A stretch of DNA of 35,117 nt from Christensenellaceae bacterium (GCA_012837835.1 DUQK01000049.1:1-35117); one strand, 5' to 3'; positions 15,892 through 23,942 are shown, counted from the first letter of the stretch. Numbers and translations: made by a program. Notes: generated from the letters alone by a model not told the origin.

Positions 15892-16891
15892 CAAAAGACA
15901 ACAGACCGATGCAGGTATATTTATAAAAAAGCTTTTTACACAGTACAGCTATATAGTATCTTTCGTGCTTATAATTATAATCGCTATGGCGGTAAACCCC
16001 AATTTCTTCAGGTGGCGCAATATTTCTAACATATTTACCCAATCCGCAACTACTACGGGTTTAATTGCCCTTGGTATGACTATGATTATATGCGCCGGGC
16101 AGATAGATATTTCTGTAGGCTCGCAGGTTGCGCTTATATCTGGCTTTGGTATAGAGCTTTTAAACCGCACGGAAAGCATATGGCTTATGCTGCTTTTTTG
16201 CGTAGCAATGGGAGGCGTAATAGGCACGTTTAATGGGCTGCTTGTTGCAAAGGGGCGTATGCCGGCGATGATAGCAACGCTAGCAGTGCAAACTTCCGCA
16301 AGAGCCATAATTAACCATTTTGGGCAAGGGGGGCCTTTTACAGTTGCAGGCGGCAATGCTAATGCTCCGTTTTATGAGAGCTTTAGAATGGTATCATCAG
16401 GCGGGATAAGCGTTTTCGGCAACAGGGTAAGCTATCCCATGATAATATTTATATTTATGTCCGTAGTATTTGGCGTTATTATGCGAAGGACTAAACTTGG
16501 CAAACATATTTACGCTGTAGGCAGCAACGAAGTTTCCGCCAGAATGGCAGGCGTAAATGTTGATAGAACAAAAATAATGGTGTTCGCAATAACGGGGCTG
16601 CTCTGCGGGCTTACAAGCTGGCTGTATTCATCAAGGCTTATGGCGGTTGCCGCCGCAAATGCGGGCAACCAGTTTGAGATGGACGCTATAGCCGCTGTTG
16701 CAATAGGCGGGGCAAGCATGTCAGGTGGGCGCGGCAAAATAATAGGCACATTCCTTGGTGTGTTAATGTTTAAGATAATAAACAACACGCTTGTCGCAGC
16801 AAATGTACCCACATTCTTAACAGGAGCCATATCAGGGGCTATAATAATAGTTGCTGTACTGCTTCAAAGTCAGAGGGATAAGAGAAAGTAA
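15884..16891 (+). CDS. sugar ABC transporter permease (RbsC/XylH type)
   Basis: A 335-residue membrane protein of the BPD_transp_2 family with about eight to ten membrane segments. Family landmarks include GMTMIICAGQIDISVGSQVA near the N-terminus, GTFNGLLVAKGRMPAMIATL, AVGSNEVSARMAGVNVDRTK (the cytoplasmic loop that contacts the ATPase), and AIAAVAIGGASMSGGRGKI. It forms the channel with the double ATPase at 14392. The start overlaps the ATPase gene by 8 bases, so translation is coupled. The Gfo/Idh/MocA gene follows 27 bases later in the same operon. Confidence 0.92.
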   Translation: MPNKRQQTDAGIFIKKLFTQYSYIVSFVLIIIIAMAVNPNFFRWRNISNIFTQSATTTGLIALGMTMIICAGQIDISVGSQVALISGFGIELLNRTESIWLMLLFCVAMGGVIGTFNGLLVAKGRMPAMIATLAVQTSARAIINHFGQGGPFTVAGGNANAPFYESFRMVSSGGISVFGNRVSYPMIIFIFMSVVFGVIMRRTKLGKHIYAVGSNEVSARMAGVNVDRTKIMVFAITGLLCGLTSWLYSSRLMAVAAANAGNQFEMDAIAAVAIGGASMSGGRGKIIGTFLGVLMFKIINNTLVAANVPTFLTGAISGAIIIVAVLLQSQRDKRK

Positions 16892-16918
16892 TATGGTATT
16901 AAACCATAGGAGGTATAT

Positions 16919-17959
16919 ATGTATTATGCAGGTATAATAGGCTGCGGGAAAATTGCGGAACTCCGCCACGCGCCTGAATATATAGAGTGCGAAAAAGCCA
17001 ATATTGTGGGTTTCTATGATATCAATATTGAAAAAGCCAAACGCCTTGCGCATATGTTTGGCGGCAAGGCGTACTATAGCCTTGAGGAATTGCTTGCGGA
17101 CGATAGAATAAATATAGTAAGCATTTGTAACGCCAACACCGCCCACGCAAGGGATACTATTTTGGCGCTTAAGGCAGGCAAACATGTGCTTGTTGAAAAG
17201 CCCATGGCTACAAGCTATGAGGATTGTGAAAACATGGTTTCCTGCGCAAAGGAAAACGGCAAACGCCTGCTGCTTGGGCACAATCAGCTTTTTGCAAGCG
17301 CTCATGTAAAGGCGAGAAAGCTCATAAAGGACGGCGCAATAGGAAGACCGCTTGTATTTAGAACAGTGTTCGGCCACCCCGGTCCTGAGTGCTGGACGGG
17401 CAACCCCAACAGCTGGTTTATATCAAAAGAGAGAGCGTTCTTTGGTGTACTTGGCGACCTTGGCATACATAAAATAGACCTAATGCATTATTTACTAGAT
17501 GATGTGGCGGTGTCTGTAAGCGCAAATACATCTACGCTGGATAAGCGCAACCCAAAGGGAGAGCTTGTAGATGTAGAGGATAACGCAAGCTGCCTTATAG
17601 AAATGAGCTCAGGCGTGCAGGGTATAGTGCAGGTAAGCTGGACATTTAACGCAGGAGAGGAAAACTCCACCCGCATATACGGCACTGAAGGCGTAATGCG
17701 CCTGTATGATGACCCTAAGTACTCTCTAATAATAGAAGAAAAGGGCGGAGCGGTAATAAAAATGCAGCTTGACAGCCTTACATCAAACGAGGAGCAAAAC
17801 ACAGGCGGCAGAACTAGCACAGGCATAATAGATGAATTTGTAAGCGCTATCACAGAGGATAGACCCTCAAGGGCAGACGGAAAACAGGCGCTAAAGGCTA
17901 TGAGGGTGGTGTTTGCAGCTATAGAATCTGTTGAAACGGGGAGAAGGATTAATATATAA
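16919..17959 (+). CDS. Gfo/Idh/MocA-family NAD(P)-dependent oxidoreductase
   Basis: A 346-residue dehydrogenase. The N-terminal Rossmann fold starts with GIIGCGKIAELRHAPEY, a GxGxxA-like dinucleotide site, and the family motif EKP is at 93-95 with catalytic K94. The GDLGIHKIDL segment supplies D180 and H184, the usual active-site pair. Enzymes of this family oxidise or reduce sugars, sugar acids or inositols. As the last gene of a sugar ABC operon, behind AGGAGG, it probably does the first step on the imported sugar. The substrate is not known. A bidirectional terminator follows at 17986-18022. Confidence 0.9.
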   Translation: MYYAGIIGCGKIAELRHAPEYIECEKANIVGFYDINIEKAKRLAHMFGGKAYYSLEELLADDRINIVSICNANTAHARDTILALKAGKHVLVEKPMATSYEDCENMVSCAKENGKRLLLGHNQLFASAHVKARKLIKDGAIGRPLVFRTVFGHPGPECWTGNPNSWFISKERAFFGVLGDLGIHKIDLMHYLLDDVAVSVSANTSTLDKRNPKGELVDVEDNASCLIEMSSGVQGIVQVSWTFNAGEENSTRIYGTEGVMRLYDDPKYSLIIEEKGGAVIKMQLDSLTSNEEQNTGGRTSTGIIDEFVSAITEDRPSRADGKQALKAMRVVFAAIESVETGRRINI

Positions 17960-17985
17960 TAACTTTGCTACATATGTAGAATTAT

Positions 17986-18022
17986 AAAAAGCGCTAAACA
18001 CTTGAATGTGAAGCCCTTTTTT
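17986..18022. terminator. bidirectional terminator at the element junction
   Basis: AAAAAG.GCT (17986-17995) pairs with AGC.CTTTTT (18012-18021), with CAC/GTG pairs inside and the loop TTGAAT. Six Ts end it on the plus strand. It ends the sugar operon. It also overlaps the last codons of the truncated integrase, so the integrase was cut here. A 12-bp palindrome, CTACATATGTAG (17968-17979), lies just before it. Confidence 0.65.
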
Positions 18023-18179
18023 GAGTTTTACCGTATATAGAGCGTTGCAGTTGCTTGCCAGTTGCAGGGTCAACACCTAGGGTATATCTACCTTCCCATG
18101 TGCCATTAGGGCGTTGGCGTATGGAACCCATGCCTTGTGGATTGCGGGTTTTTTTCTTTTTAGGGGCTTGGTTAGTCAT
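17994..18179 (-). pseudogene. truncated tyrosine integrase (N-terminal fragment)
   Basis: Sixty-one residues remain. The segment GMGSIRQRPNGTWEGRYTLG, then DPATGKQLQRS and GKTQK, matches the N-terminal three-stranded DNA-binding domain of integrases from Tn916-like elements and phages of Bacillota, where the GKTQK run is followed by a core-binding and a catalytic domain of about 300 more residues. Here the frame leaves the family pattern after GKTQK (RASHSSV) and stops inside the terminator at 17986-18022. No R-H-R-Y catalytic domain exists in the window, so this copy cannot recombine DNA. It keeps its own start with an AAGGAAA site. Confidence 0.8.
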
Positions 18180-18220
18180 TGTTTTTTCCTTAGATTAAAA
18201 AAACAGGGCGTAGGTATTAG

Positions 18221-18523
18221 CTACTCCCCACAGACGTTACCATAAGGCTGTTTTTTCTGATAGTGTTCTTGTGCTAAGTTTTGAGCAGGGGCGGTGTTAT
18301 CGGCGTTTTTTGTAGTTTCAATGTTTTGTGTTGGTGTTTCGTTTTCAAGTTCTTTTAACTTTTTTTGTATTTGTGTTAATTTACCCAGAATTACAAAAAT
18401 AAGTGAAGGCAAAACAGCAGTAGTTAATATTGCCATTGCACCTGTTATAGTTGCAGCACTACCAGACGAACGACCGATGATAGCAAAGAATAAGTAAGCA
18501 GCAGCCAAAATGTACCAAAACAT
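18221..18523 (-). CDS. small membrane protein, unknown function
   Basis: A 100-residue protein not recognised. Two membrane segments (about 1-17 and 25-47, YILAAAYLFFAIIG and LTTAVLPSLIFVILG) are followed by a short amphipathic coiled-coil stretch (KLTQIQKKLKELENE) and a polar Asn/Gln/Thr-rich tail. It has an AGGAGG ribosome site. It lies between the secreted protein and the integrase fragment, where prophages often carry small membrane proteins. A role in superinfection exclusion would be a guess. Confidence 0.6.
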   Translation of the reverse strand: MFWYILAAAYLFFAIIGRSSGSAATITGAMAILTTAVLPSLIFVILGKLTQIQKKLKELENETPTQNIETTKNADNTAPAQNLAQEHYQKKQPYGNVCGE

Positions 18524-18555
18524 TATATGTACCTCCTAATAATTATTAATTGTGA

Positions 18556-19125
18556 TTAGTTAAAAACAGATAGCATAGTAAATTTATATCCGTTGTTTTT
18601 TTCAAAAGAATATTCATATGCACCGTATATATAGCTTTGTTTTGCGGTGTTGAACGAAGTGTTTGTAATTTCATCAAAAGCAATGTTTTTAAGTATAGTA
18701 TCTAATATGGCAGGGTTATCGTAATATTCCGGCAACATAGCCATAATGCTTGAGCGCAAGCAGGATATAAATGTGTATTTGTTTTCCGAATATTCTTTTT
18801 CAGATACCTTTATTTCAATTTCTTTTATGTAGCTGTTACCTTTATCGCCATATATAGAGTACCTAAAATCAGAGCCTAAAAGTCCCTTTTCATAGCTCAC
18901 GCCATACAGAAAGCCGCCATTTTCCAAGCCGCCAAAATCATATAGAGTTTTGTGTATATCGTGATGTTCTGCAGGTAAGTAGTTTTTAAAGCTATTTAAG
19001 TAAACATCATATGTGGGGATTATAAGATAGTCATTAGTTGAGATGTTCATTTCAGCACATATAGGCGGAACAATCATCATACAAACAATAAGCAATAGTA
19101 TTAGTGTTCTTTGTTTTTTAATCAT
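18556..19125 (-). CDS. secreted protein of unknown function
   Basis: A 189-residue protein not recognised. The start is the ATG at 19125, after AAAGGAG; the longer frame upstream overlaps the ImmA gene. The N-terminus is a signal peptide (MIKKQRTLILLLIVCMMIVP, then PICAEMN). The mature part is soluble, aromatic-rich and repeats no known motif. It follows the ImmA gene by 25 bases in the same operon. Exported proteins beside prophage repressors are often lysogenic conversion genes; that is inference. Confidence 0.6.
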   Translation of the reverse strand: MIKKQRTLILLLIVCMMIVPPICAEMNISTNDYLIIPTYDVYLNSFKNYLPAEHHDIHKTLYDFGGLENGGFLYGVSYEKGLLGSDFRYSIYGDKGNSYIKEIEIKVSEKEYSENKYTFISCLRSSIMAMLPEYYDNPAILDTILKNIAFDEITNTSFNTAKQSYIYGAYEYSFEKNNGYKFTMLSVFN

Positions 19126-19150
19126 GATATCTCCTTTCGTTTTGTTGCAT

Positions 19151-19588
19151 TTAATCTGCCATAAAAGCAGGGTGTAAGTATATGCCTTTAGTATCGCAGA
19201 CATTTATAATATCTGCAAGCGCATTTTCGGGTATATCGGTTTGTTCGGATAGCTCCCATAATGAATTACAGCCTGTATTGAAGGCGTTTTTTATGTTGGG
19301 AATTAAAGATTGATAGGCGTAAAAACGGGCTTGTCGTTCAGCTTTACGGTTGATTACAGATGATTGATTGTAAATAGTACCGACAGTTTTGTCATGGTGA
19401 GCGATTTCTTCAAGCAAAACGATTGTTTGAGTGGCGATAGTACGGTGCTTGTTAATCAGTATCATGTATTGGTTAGGGGCAAAGCGAATATACAGACCGC
19501 CTAATGCATCGTGTTTTTTTAGTATAGTACGGTCAACAAGTATACCCTTCTCATAGGCTATTTGTTCTAGTATTTCATAATCGGTCAT
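19151..19588 (-). CDS. ImmA/IrrE-family protein (variant HExxH)
   Basis: A 145-residue protein of the ImmA/IrrE metalloprotease family, which in ICEBs1 and prophages cleaves the XRE repressor. The zinc motif reads EEIAHH (60-65), with glutamate in place of the first histidine of HExxH; this EExxH form occurs in many family members. A downstream glutamate (E84 in RKAERQA) and the RFYAYQSLIP helix (the usual 'A..LL.P' region) are present. It overlaps the start of the HsdR-N-like gene's stop region by 4 bases (ATGA), and the repressor lies two genes upstream, so repressor cleavage is the likely role. Confidence 0.8.
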   Translation of the reverse strand: MTDYEILEQIAYEKGILVDRTILKKHDALGGLYIRFAPNQYMILINKHRTIATQTIVLLEEIAHHDKTVGTIYNQSSVINRKAERQARFYAYQSLIPNIKNAFNTGCNSLWELSEQTDIPENALADIINVCDTKGIYLHPAFMAD

Positions 19589-20682
19589 TTGTCATTTAAT
19601 AAAGGGAGCAAAGAGCGTGTTTGAGTGCGGATAGCTTCTTTGTGTTCGTATATATCATTTACGCAGTCAAGATATATTCGGGGTTTACCTTCAATTACCA
19701 TGGATTTTTTCTTGCGTTCAAGGTACAAAAGGCAGATGGTAAACGAGCGTTTTTCAACAAACACACGCAGGTAATATTTGGTATCTACATATTTAACAAG
19801 GTCAACATCAACAATATCATGTACAAGGGATTTTATTATGGTATAGGCTTCTAGTTCTTCAATGGTAGTAATGATGGGGTTGCTGTTTTCAGGGGCAACA
19901 GTGGGCGTGGGTGTTGGTTCGGGTGTTTTGGGGGTGGATTTAGCATCGTTGTAAGGTGTTCTATTTAAGGCTTCCTGAAAGCGTTCATTCATAAGGTCAT
20001 GTATGTATTGAGTGTAGACATTTTTATATAGGTCAACAAATTTTTCATATGCTTTGCGGGTATATTTGGGTTCGTAGAAGCTTTTAACGATAGGACGCAG
20101 AAATTCATAATCAGGTTCAATAGCCTGTTGTTTAAGGTATTCAAGCATCTTATTAGCATAGGACAATTGACTTGCTTTTTCATAAATTGTGTCAATATCG
20201 AAAACTTCTTTTTGTAGTTTCATTATATCCGGTATGTGCTGTTTTTTTATTTTGAGCAGGTTAATTTCTAAAAAGGGTTTTAAGTCCATAACATTTAAGG
20301 TATCAAAATCGGCAAAAAAGCGGTAAATGATACCATCAGTTAATACGCATATTTTAACGCCTGTTTGTGCGGCATAGTACTTGTATAACTGGTTTATGTG
20401 GTTATCAAGTTTTGTGCCGTATGTTTTAGCTTCAATAAGCAGTACAGGACAACTATCTTTTAATATGGCGTAATCTATTTTTTCATCATTTATGCCAAGT
20501 TCAGATGTAAATTCTGCCTGTAATTCATGTGGATTAAAAATATCATAGCCCAGAAAATGTAAGAAAGGCAGTACAAGCGATGTTTTTGTTATCTCTTCAT
20601 TAGTAACAGCGGGTAGTTTATCTTTCAAGCCGCTTGTAAATTCATTCAGATTATCGGTGAAAACTTTTATATCAGTAGTCAT
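19585..20682 (-). CDS. stand-alone HsdR N-terminal-like (PD-(D/E)XK) protein
   Basis: A 365-residue protein. Residues about 28-140 match the N-terminal nuclease-like domain of type I restriction HsdR subunits: TKTSLVLPFLHFLGYDIFNP, D70 in KIDYAIL, then E84-A-K86 in LLIEAK, the D...ExK catalytic set. The helicase domains of HsdR are absent and there is no hsdM or hsdS nearby. A Pro/Thr linker (about residue 250) leads to a C-terminal domain without a clear match. Such proteins occur next to repressors in Bacillota prophages. It may be a nuclease in phage competition or only a DNA-binding relic. The ribosome site is AAGGAAA; the gene lies 10 bases after the XRE gene. Confidence 0.75.
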   Translation of the reverse strand: MTTDIKVFTDNLNEFTSGLKDKLPAVTNEEITKTSLVLPFLHFLGYDIFNPHELQAEFTSELGINDEKIDYAILKDSCPVLLIEAKTYGTKLDNHINQLYKYYAAQTGVKICVLTDGIIYRFFADFDTLNVMDLKPFLEINLLKIKKQHIPDIMKLQKEVFDIDTIYEKASQLSYANKMLEYLKQQAIEPDYEFLRPIVKSFYEPKYTRKAYEKFVDLYKNVYTQYIHDLMNERFQEALNRTPYNDAKSTPKTPEPTPTPTVAPENSNPIITTIEELEAYTIIKSLVHDIVDVDLVKYVDTKYYLRVFVEKRSFTICLLYLERKKKSMVIEGKPRIYLDCVNDIYEHKEAIRTQTRSLLPLLNDK

Positions 20683-20692
20683 TATAATTTCC

Positions 20693-21094
20693 TTATTTGT
20701 TCATTTTCTTTTGGTATAGGTCAAAAGCTTCTTGGATAATTTCTCTTACCCTTTCTTCGCTTACAGGTTTGTTTGGGTCATCAAGGTGAGCGGCGTATTC
20801 GGTGGTTTCGGGGTAGGTGTAGGCAGGTTCATCATCAACAACAGGCAACAAGTTTGTATCAACATTAATTGTTATATCTTCCTTGCCGAGTAGCATGTCA
20901 ATACTTACCCCGTAGGCTTCGGATATTTTATATAGGCTATATAGGGTTGGCATACTTGAGCCTGTTTCATACCTGCTTAACATGCCTTTTGTGATATCCA
21001 TCTTTTCGGCAGCTTGTTCTTGGGTTAATCGTAGATGTTTTCTAATCAATAGCAAATTGTTAGAAACTGTTGTTACAAGTTCTTGTTCAGTCAT
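20693..21094 (-). CDS. XRE-family transcriptional regulator (phage repressor type)
   Basis: A 133-residue protein. Residues about 12-66 form an XRE/Cro-cI helix-turn-helix (IRKHLRLTQEQAAEKMDITK, then GMLSRYETGSSMPTLYSLYK), with the VSIDMLLG ending. The acidic remainder may dimerise or be the target of the ImmA protein. It is first in the minus-strand operon, behind AGGAGGG and a promoter at 21117-21144. It is the likely repressor of the lost rightward genes and probably controls its own promoter. Confidence 0.85.
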   Translation of the reverse strand: MTEQELVTTVSNNLLLIRKHLRLTQEQAAEKMDITKGMLSRYETGSSMPTLYSLYKISEAYGVSIDMLLGKEDITINVDTNLLPVVDDEPAYTYPETTEYAAHLDDPNKPVSEERVREIIQEAFDLYQKKMNK

Positions 21095-21116
21095 GATATT
21101 TCCCTCCTACTACTAA

Positions 21117-21144
21117 ATGATACCATATTGGCGACAAAAAACAA
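21117..21144 (-). promoter_or_regulatory. promoter of the repressor operon
   Basis: On the minus strand, TTGTTT (21144-21139), 16 bases, TATCAT (21122-21117). Beyond it, 21145-21311 is AT-rich with no gene or clear structure. Confidence 0.55.
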
Positions 21145-21311
21145 GTTCCGTTTTGGATAAAAAGGAGGGGGAGGAAAAGATATCAGAGAATAACAGAAGA
21201 AAGGCAAAGACAATGTAAACAATCTAACGAGTCAAAATATATGAAGTAGATAATGAAATTTTTACTATTTACACACACGGATTATGCTCTGCTTTTACAT
21301 GCCGTATAAAA

Positions 21312-22118
21312 TCATACCCCATAATACTTAGAAATAATATTTAGGAAAAACTTAGCCGGAAGTATCTTTTGCAGTACAACAGAAAGCCTTTGAGATGGCA
21401 TAGCAATAATATACCTAAAAGGCGGGTTTTTTCTTTCTATAAGCCTTGCAACTTTTTTTGCAAGTACAGCGGGGTCGCTTCCGCTTGCTTCATCGTGGTT
21501 TATTTTATCTACCACCCTTTTATATGAATTTTTATAGCATTCGGGTAGGTTTTGTTCAGTGAGCCTGTATACCGCTTTGCCTCCTCTGTGGTCGCCCGCT
21601 TCTATAAGTGTTACATGTATGTTGTGGGGAGATAGCTCCATATAAAGCGCTTCTGAAAAACCCTCTATTGCGTGCTTGGCTGCGCTATATGCGCCCTGAT
21701 AAGGGCTTGCGAATAAACCGTTTATGCTTGAAAAGTTTATTATATGCCCCGTACTTTTCTTTCGCATATAGGGGAGTGCGCGCTTTGTCATTCTGTGCAT
21801 GCCTAGGAAATTAACGTCCATTACTTTGAAAACATCGCTTGTAGCTATACATTCCCCGGGCGACAGGTGCAGCACACCTGCGGCGTTAAGAAGCGCATAA
21901 GGCTTTCCGTATATTTTAAGCGCACCGCTCACAAAATCATCACAGCTTTTTTCATCGCTTACATCTAAATATATTGTACTAAAGCCCGCTTCGTGCTTTT
22001 CTGCACTAAAACTCCTAGCCCCGCCTACAACCTTATAGCCGCGGCTGTGCAGCTCCTTTGCGCAGTAGTAGCCAAGCCCGCTAGAAGCCCCTGTAATCCA
22101 TATTACTTTGTTTTCCAT
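21312..22118 (-). CDS. short-chain dehydrogenase/reductase (classical SDR)
   Basis: A 268-residue NAD(P)-dependent oxidoreductase. The cofactor motif TGASSGLG is at 9-16, NAAGV at 78-82, and the catalytic set is S131, Y144 and K148 (YSAAK) with the normal 13-residue Ser-Tyr spacing. A gap of five residues before the arginine in GGARS suggests NADP. The substrate is unknown; the C-terminal part with RYIIAMPSQRLSVVLQKILP resembles SDRs that act on lipids or sterols, a weak hint. It is transcribed away from the TetR gene across a shared control region with two operators, so that TetR protein probably controls it. The ribosome site is AAGGAGGAG. Confidence 0.9.
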   Translation of the reverse strand: MENKVIWITGASSGLGYYCAKELHSRGYKVVGGARSFSAEKHEAGFSTIYLDVSDEKSCDDFVSGALKIYGKPYALLNAAGVLHLSPGECIATSDVFKVMDVNFLGMHRMTKRALPYMRKKSTGHIINFSSINGLFASPYQGAYSAAKHAIEGFSEALYMELSPHNIHVTLIEAGDHRGGKAVYRLTEQNLPECYKNSYKRVVDKINHDEASGSDPAVLAKKVARLIERKNPPFRYIIAMPSQRLSVVLQKILPAKFFLNIISKYYGV

Positions 22119-22152
22119 AAGCGCTCCTCCTTAAACTGCGTATTCACGAGCC

Positions 22153-22180
22153 ATAATACCATAAAGCTATGTAAAGTAAA
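22153..22180 (-). promoter_or_regulatory. promoter of the SDR gene
   Basis: On the minus strand, TTTACT (22180-22175), 16 bases, TATTAT (22158-22153). Its -35 box is about 17 bases from the nearer TetR operator. Confidence 0.55.
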
Positions 22181-22186
22181 AAGCTA

Positions 22187-22215
22187 TTGACAAACTGAAC
22201 GGTGTTCAATATACT
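22187..22215 (+). promoter_or_regulatory. promoter of the TetR/hydrolase operon
   Basis: TTGACA (22187-22192), 17 bases, TATACT (22210-22215). The operators cover the spacer and the start site. Confidence 0.8.
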
Positions 22216-22232
22216 TATATTGAACAATGTTC
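22197..22232. promoter_or_regulatory. TetR operators
   Basis: GAACGGTGTTC (22197-22207) and GAACAATGTTC (22222-22232) are two GAAC-N3-GTTC palindromes. Between them, TGTTCAATATA and TATATTGAACA (22203-22226) form an 11-bp inverted repeat with a 2-base centre on the -10 box. Bound TetR protein would block the promoter, a textbook self-repression layout. Confidence 0.8.
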
Positions 22233-22252
22233 CAAAAAGAGGGAGAGAGTAT

Positions 22253-22843
22253 ATGGATAAAGCTATTAAAAACAGTACGGATATAAAAGAAGAAATAATA
22301 AAAGCCACAATAGCGTTGATAGAGAACTCTGAAGGCTTGGTGGAAAATATTACTATAAGGGATATATCCAAAAAAGCGGGGGTAGCGGTAGGGCTAATAA
22401 ACTATCATTTTGGCTCAAAGAAAAAGCTTATAGAGATATGCGTGCAGAGGATAATAAGCCATGTCATGAGTACTTTAGGTGATGAAAACCAAAAAAATAT
22501 TAAGCAAAACAAAATTAAGCAAAGTATGGCGGCTTTTGTAACAAGCGTATATTGTTTTTTAGTTGACAATCCCGAAATTTCAAAGATATCTATGCTTGGG
22601 GATATGACAAAGCCCAGTGTAGACAGCAATTCATCTGTAAGCTACAGGGCTATATATAATGCGCTTTTCTATGAGGATAATCAAAATGTACGCAAAATAA
22701 AGGCGTTTTTGCTACTATCAGGCATTCAATCTGCCTTTTTGAACCGTGAAATAATGCATGAACTTATGGGCTTTAGTATGGATAATGAGGAGGATTATTA
22801 TAAGTTTTTTAGCATTGTTACTGAAATACTCGGTATGGCATAG
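22253..22843 (+). CDS. TetR/AcrR-family repressor
   Basis: A 196-residue regulator. Residues about 8-55 form the TetR helix-turn-helix (IKEEIIKATIALIENSEGLV, ITIRDISKKAGVAVGLINYH, FGSKKKLIE). The variable C-terminal half would bind a small ligand, unknown here. The start is the ATG at 22253 after GAGGGAGAG; the longer frame upstream runs into the promoter and operators. It should repress its own operon, which includes the alpha/beta hydrolase 66 bases downstream, and perhaps the divergent SDR gene. Confidence 0.9.
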   Translation: MDKAIKNSTDIKEEIIKATIALIENSEGLVENITIRDISKKAGVAVGLINYHFGSKKKLIEICVQRIISHVMSTLGDENQKNIKQNKIKQSMAAFVTSVYCFLVDNPEISKISMLGDMTKPSVDSNSSVSYRAIYNALFYEDNQNVRKIKAFLLLSGIQSAFLNREIMHELMGFSMDNEEDYYKFFSIVTEILGMA

Positions 22844-22909
22844 CTTTAACAATATTTAATGCAAGCAGTAAGAAGGGTAAATTAAAAACAACTGAAAGTG
22901 AGAGGTAAT

Positions 22910-23803
22910 ATGAAAAGGGTATTAATCATTATATTAGTGCTTATAGCTTTGTATTTTGTGGTGCAGGGCGTACGCTGTACAAATGGGGTTAATAATGCTA
23001 GGGAAAAGCTTAAAACATACGATGTGAATACTGCCAATCTATCTTATGGCGAAATACACTATATAGACGAGGGAGAGGGCGAAACCATACTTGCTGTGCA
23101 CGGCATATTTGGCGGGTACGACCAAGCTTATGATGGTTTCAAAAATAGGGTGTCCAAAAATAGGCTTATTGCGCCATCTCGCTTTGGTTACTTCGGCTCA
23201 TCTGTAAAAGGAGAGGGAACTCCCAAAGCGCAAGCAGAGGCATTTAAAGAGCTGCTTGACTACCTTAATATAGACAAGGTATTCATACTTGGCACATCAG
23301 CAGGGGGAACGCCCGCAATCCGCTTTGCGCTTGATTACCCTGAAAAGGTAAAAGGCTTAATACTATTCTGTTCCGCAATGCCTGTAAGTGAAAAGCCAGA
23401 AAGTTTTATAGAATATCAAGCGCCGCCGGAGCTCCTTCTTTCAGACTACGCTATGTATCTTATAAGCCCATTAATGCCAGCGGTTATGGGTATGCCTGCT
23501 TCAACGGTGGAAACCATATTGCCTGTGAGCGATAGAAAAGAGGGGGTAATACTTGACGGCAAATTTATAAACCCCGATATGGAGAGGAATTTTGAGGATT
23601 ACTCTATTGAAAGTTTAGAGATGCCTGTACTTATACTACACTCTGAAAATGATAGTGTCGCAAGTTATGATAAGGTGGAGAAAGCTAAACACCGCTTTCC
23701 AGAGCTTACGCTTGTAACTTTCCCCGATGGCGGGCATATGATGTTAGGACATGGCAAAGAAATAGATACTGCGCTTGATGATTTTATACATGCGCATAGA
23801 TAA
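22910..23803 (+). CDS. membrane-anchored alpha/beta hydrolase
   Basis: A 297-residue protein. An N-terminal hydrophobic segment (about 3-20, VLIIILVLIALYFVVQG) should anchor it outside the membrane. The hydrolase core has an oxyanion HGIFGG motif (64-69), nucleophile S130 in GTSAGG, D248 in HSEND, and H276 in GGHMM, a full triad. The ATG at 22910 is chosen over a GTG four codons earlier because GAGAGG then lies at the right distance. In the TetR operon beside an SDR enzyme, it may act on an ester or lipid that also binds the regulator; that is inference. Confidence 0.88.
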   Translation: MKRVLIIILVLIALYFVVQGVRCTNGVNNAREKLKTYDVNTANLSYGEIHYIDEGEGETILAVHGIFGGYDQAYDGFKNRVSKNRLIAPSRFGYFGSSVKGEGTPKAQAEAFKELLDYLNIDKVFILGTSAGGTPAIRFALDYPEKVKGLILFCSAMPVSEKPESFIEYQAPPELLLSDYAMYLISPLMPAVMGMPASTVETILPVSDRKEGVILDGKFINPDMERNFEDYSIESLEMPVLILHSENDSVASYDKVEKAKHRFPELTLVTFPDGGHMMLGHGKEIDTALDDFIHAHR

Positions 23804-23835
23804 TTGACAAATAATTTTTTAAATCGCCAGATTAA

Positions 23836-23855
23836 TGTAAAAAACGTGTTTTACA
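23836..23855 (+). other. hairpin after the hydrolase gene, weak
   Basis: TGTAAAA (23836-23842) pairs with TTTTACA (23849-23855). No T-run follows, so termination here is doubtful. The rest of 23804-23942 holds nothing recognisable except the palindrome-like GCCGGCGCCG near 23881. Confidence 0.35.
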
Positions 23856-23942
23856 CAACAAAAAAAGCGCAATAAAGTATGCCGGCGCCGTTTTAATGCT
23901 GTATAAACTAATAAAAACGCCTAAAAACACGCAAAACAGTTA

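Larger units (their letters stand above)
17994..21150 (-). mobile_element. remnant prophage or integrative-element lysogeny module
   Basis: Six consecutive minus-strand genes run from an XRE repressor through an HsdR-N-like protein, an ImmA/IrrE protein, a secreted protein and a small membrane protein to a 3'-truncated integrase. This is the leftward lysogeny module of many Bacillota prophages and ICEs, without the rightward early, packaging or conjugation genes. The left edge is near 18020, where the integrase breaks off. The right edge is uncertain, between about 21120 and 21310. No att-type direct repeat was visible by eye. Confidence 0.6.

Noticed and set aside
19151-19588. ImmA-type protein judged inactive because HExxH reads EEIAH
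   Set aside because: The EExxH variant is common in ImmA/IrrE relatives from Bacillota, so loss of function cannot be claimed.
21145-21311. Attachment site or rightward phage genes next to the repressor
   Set aside because: No direct repeat of the integrase-side junction and no open frame with a ribosome site could be found by eye; only AT-rich sequence is seen.
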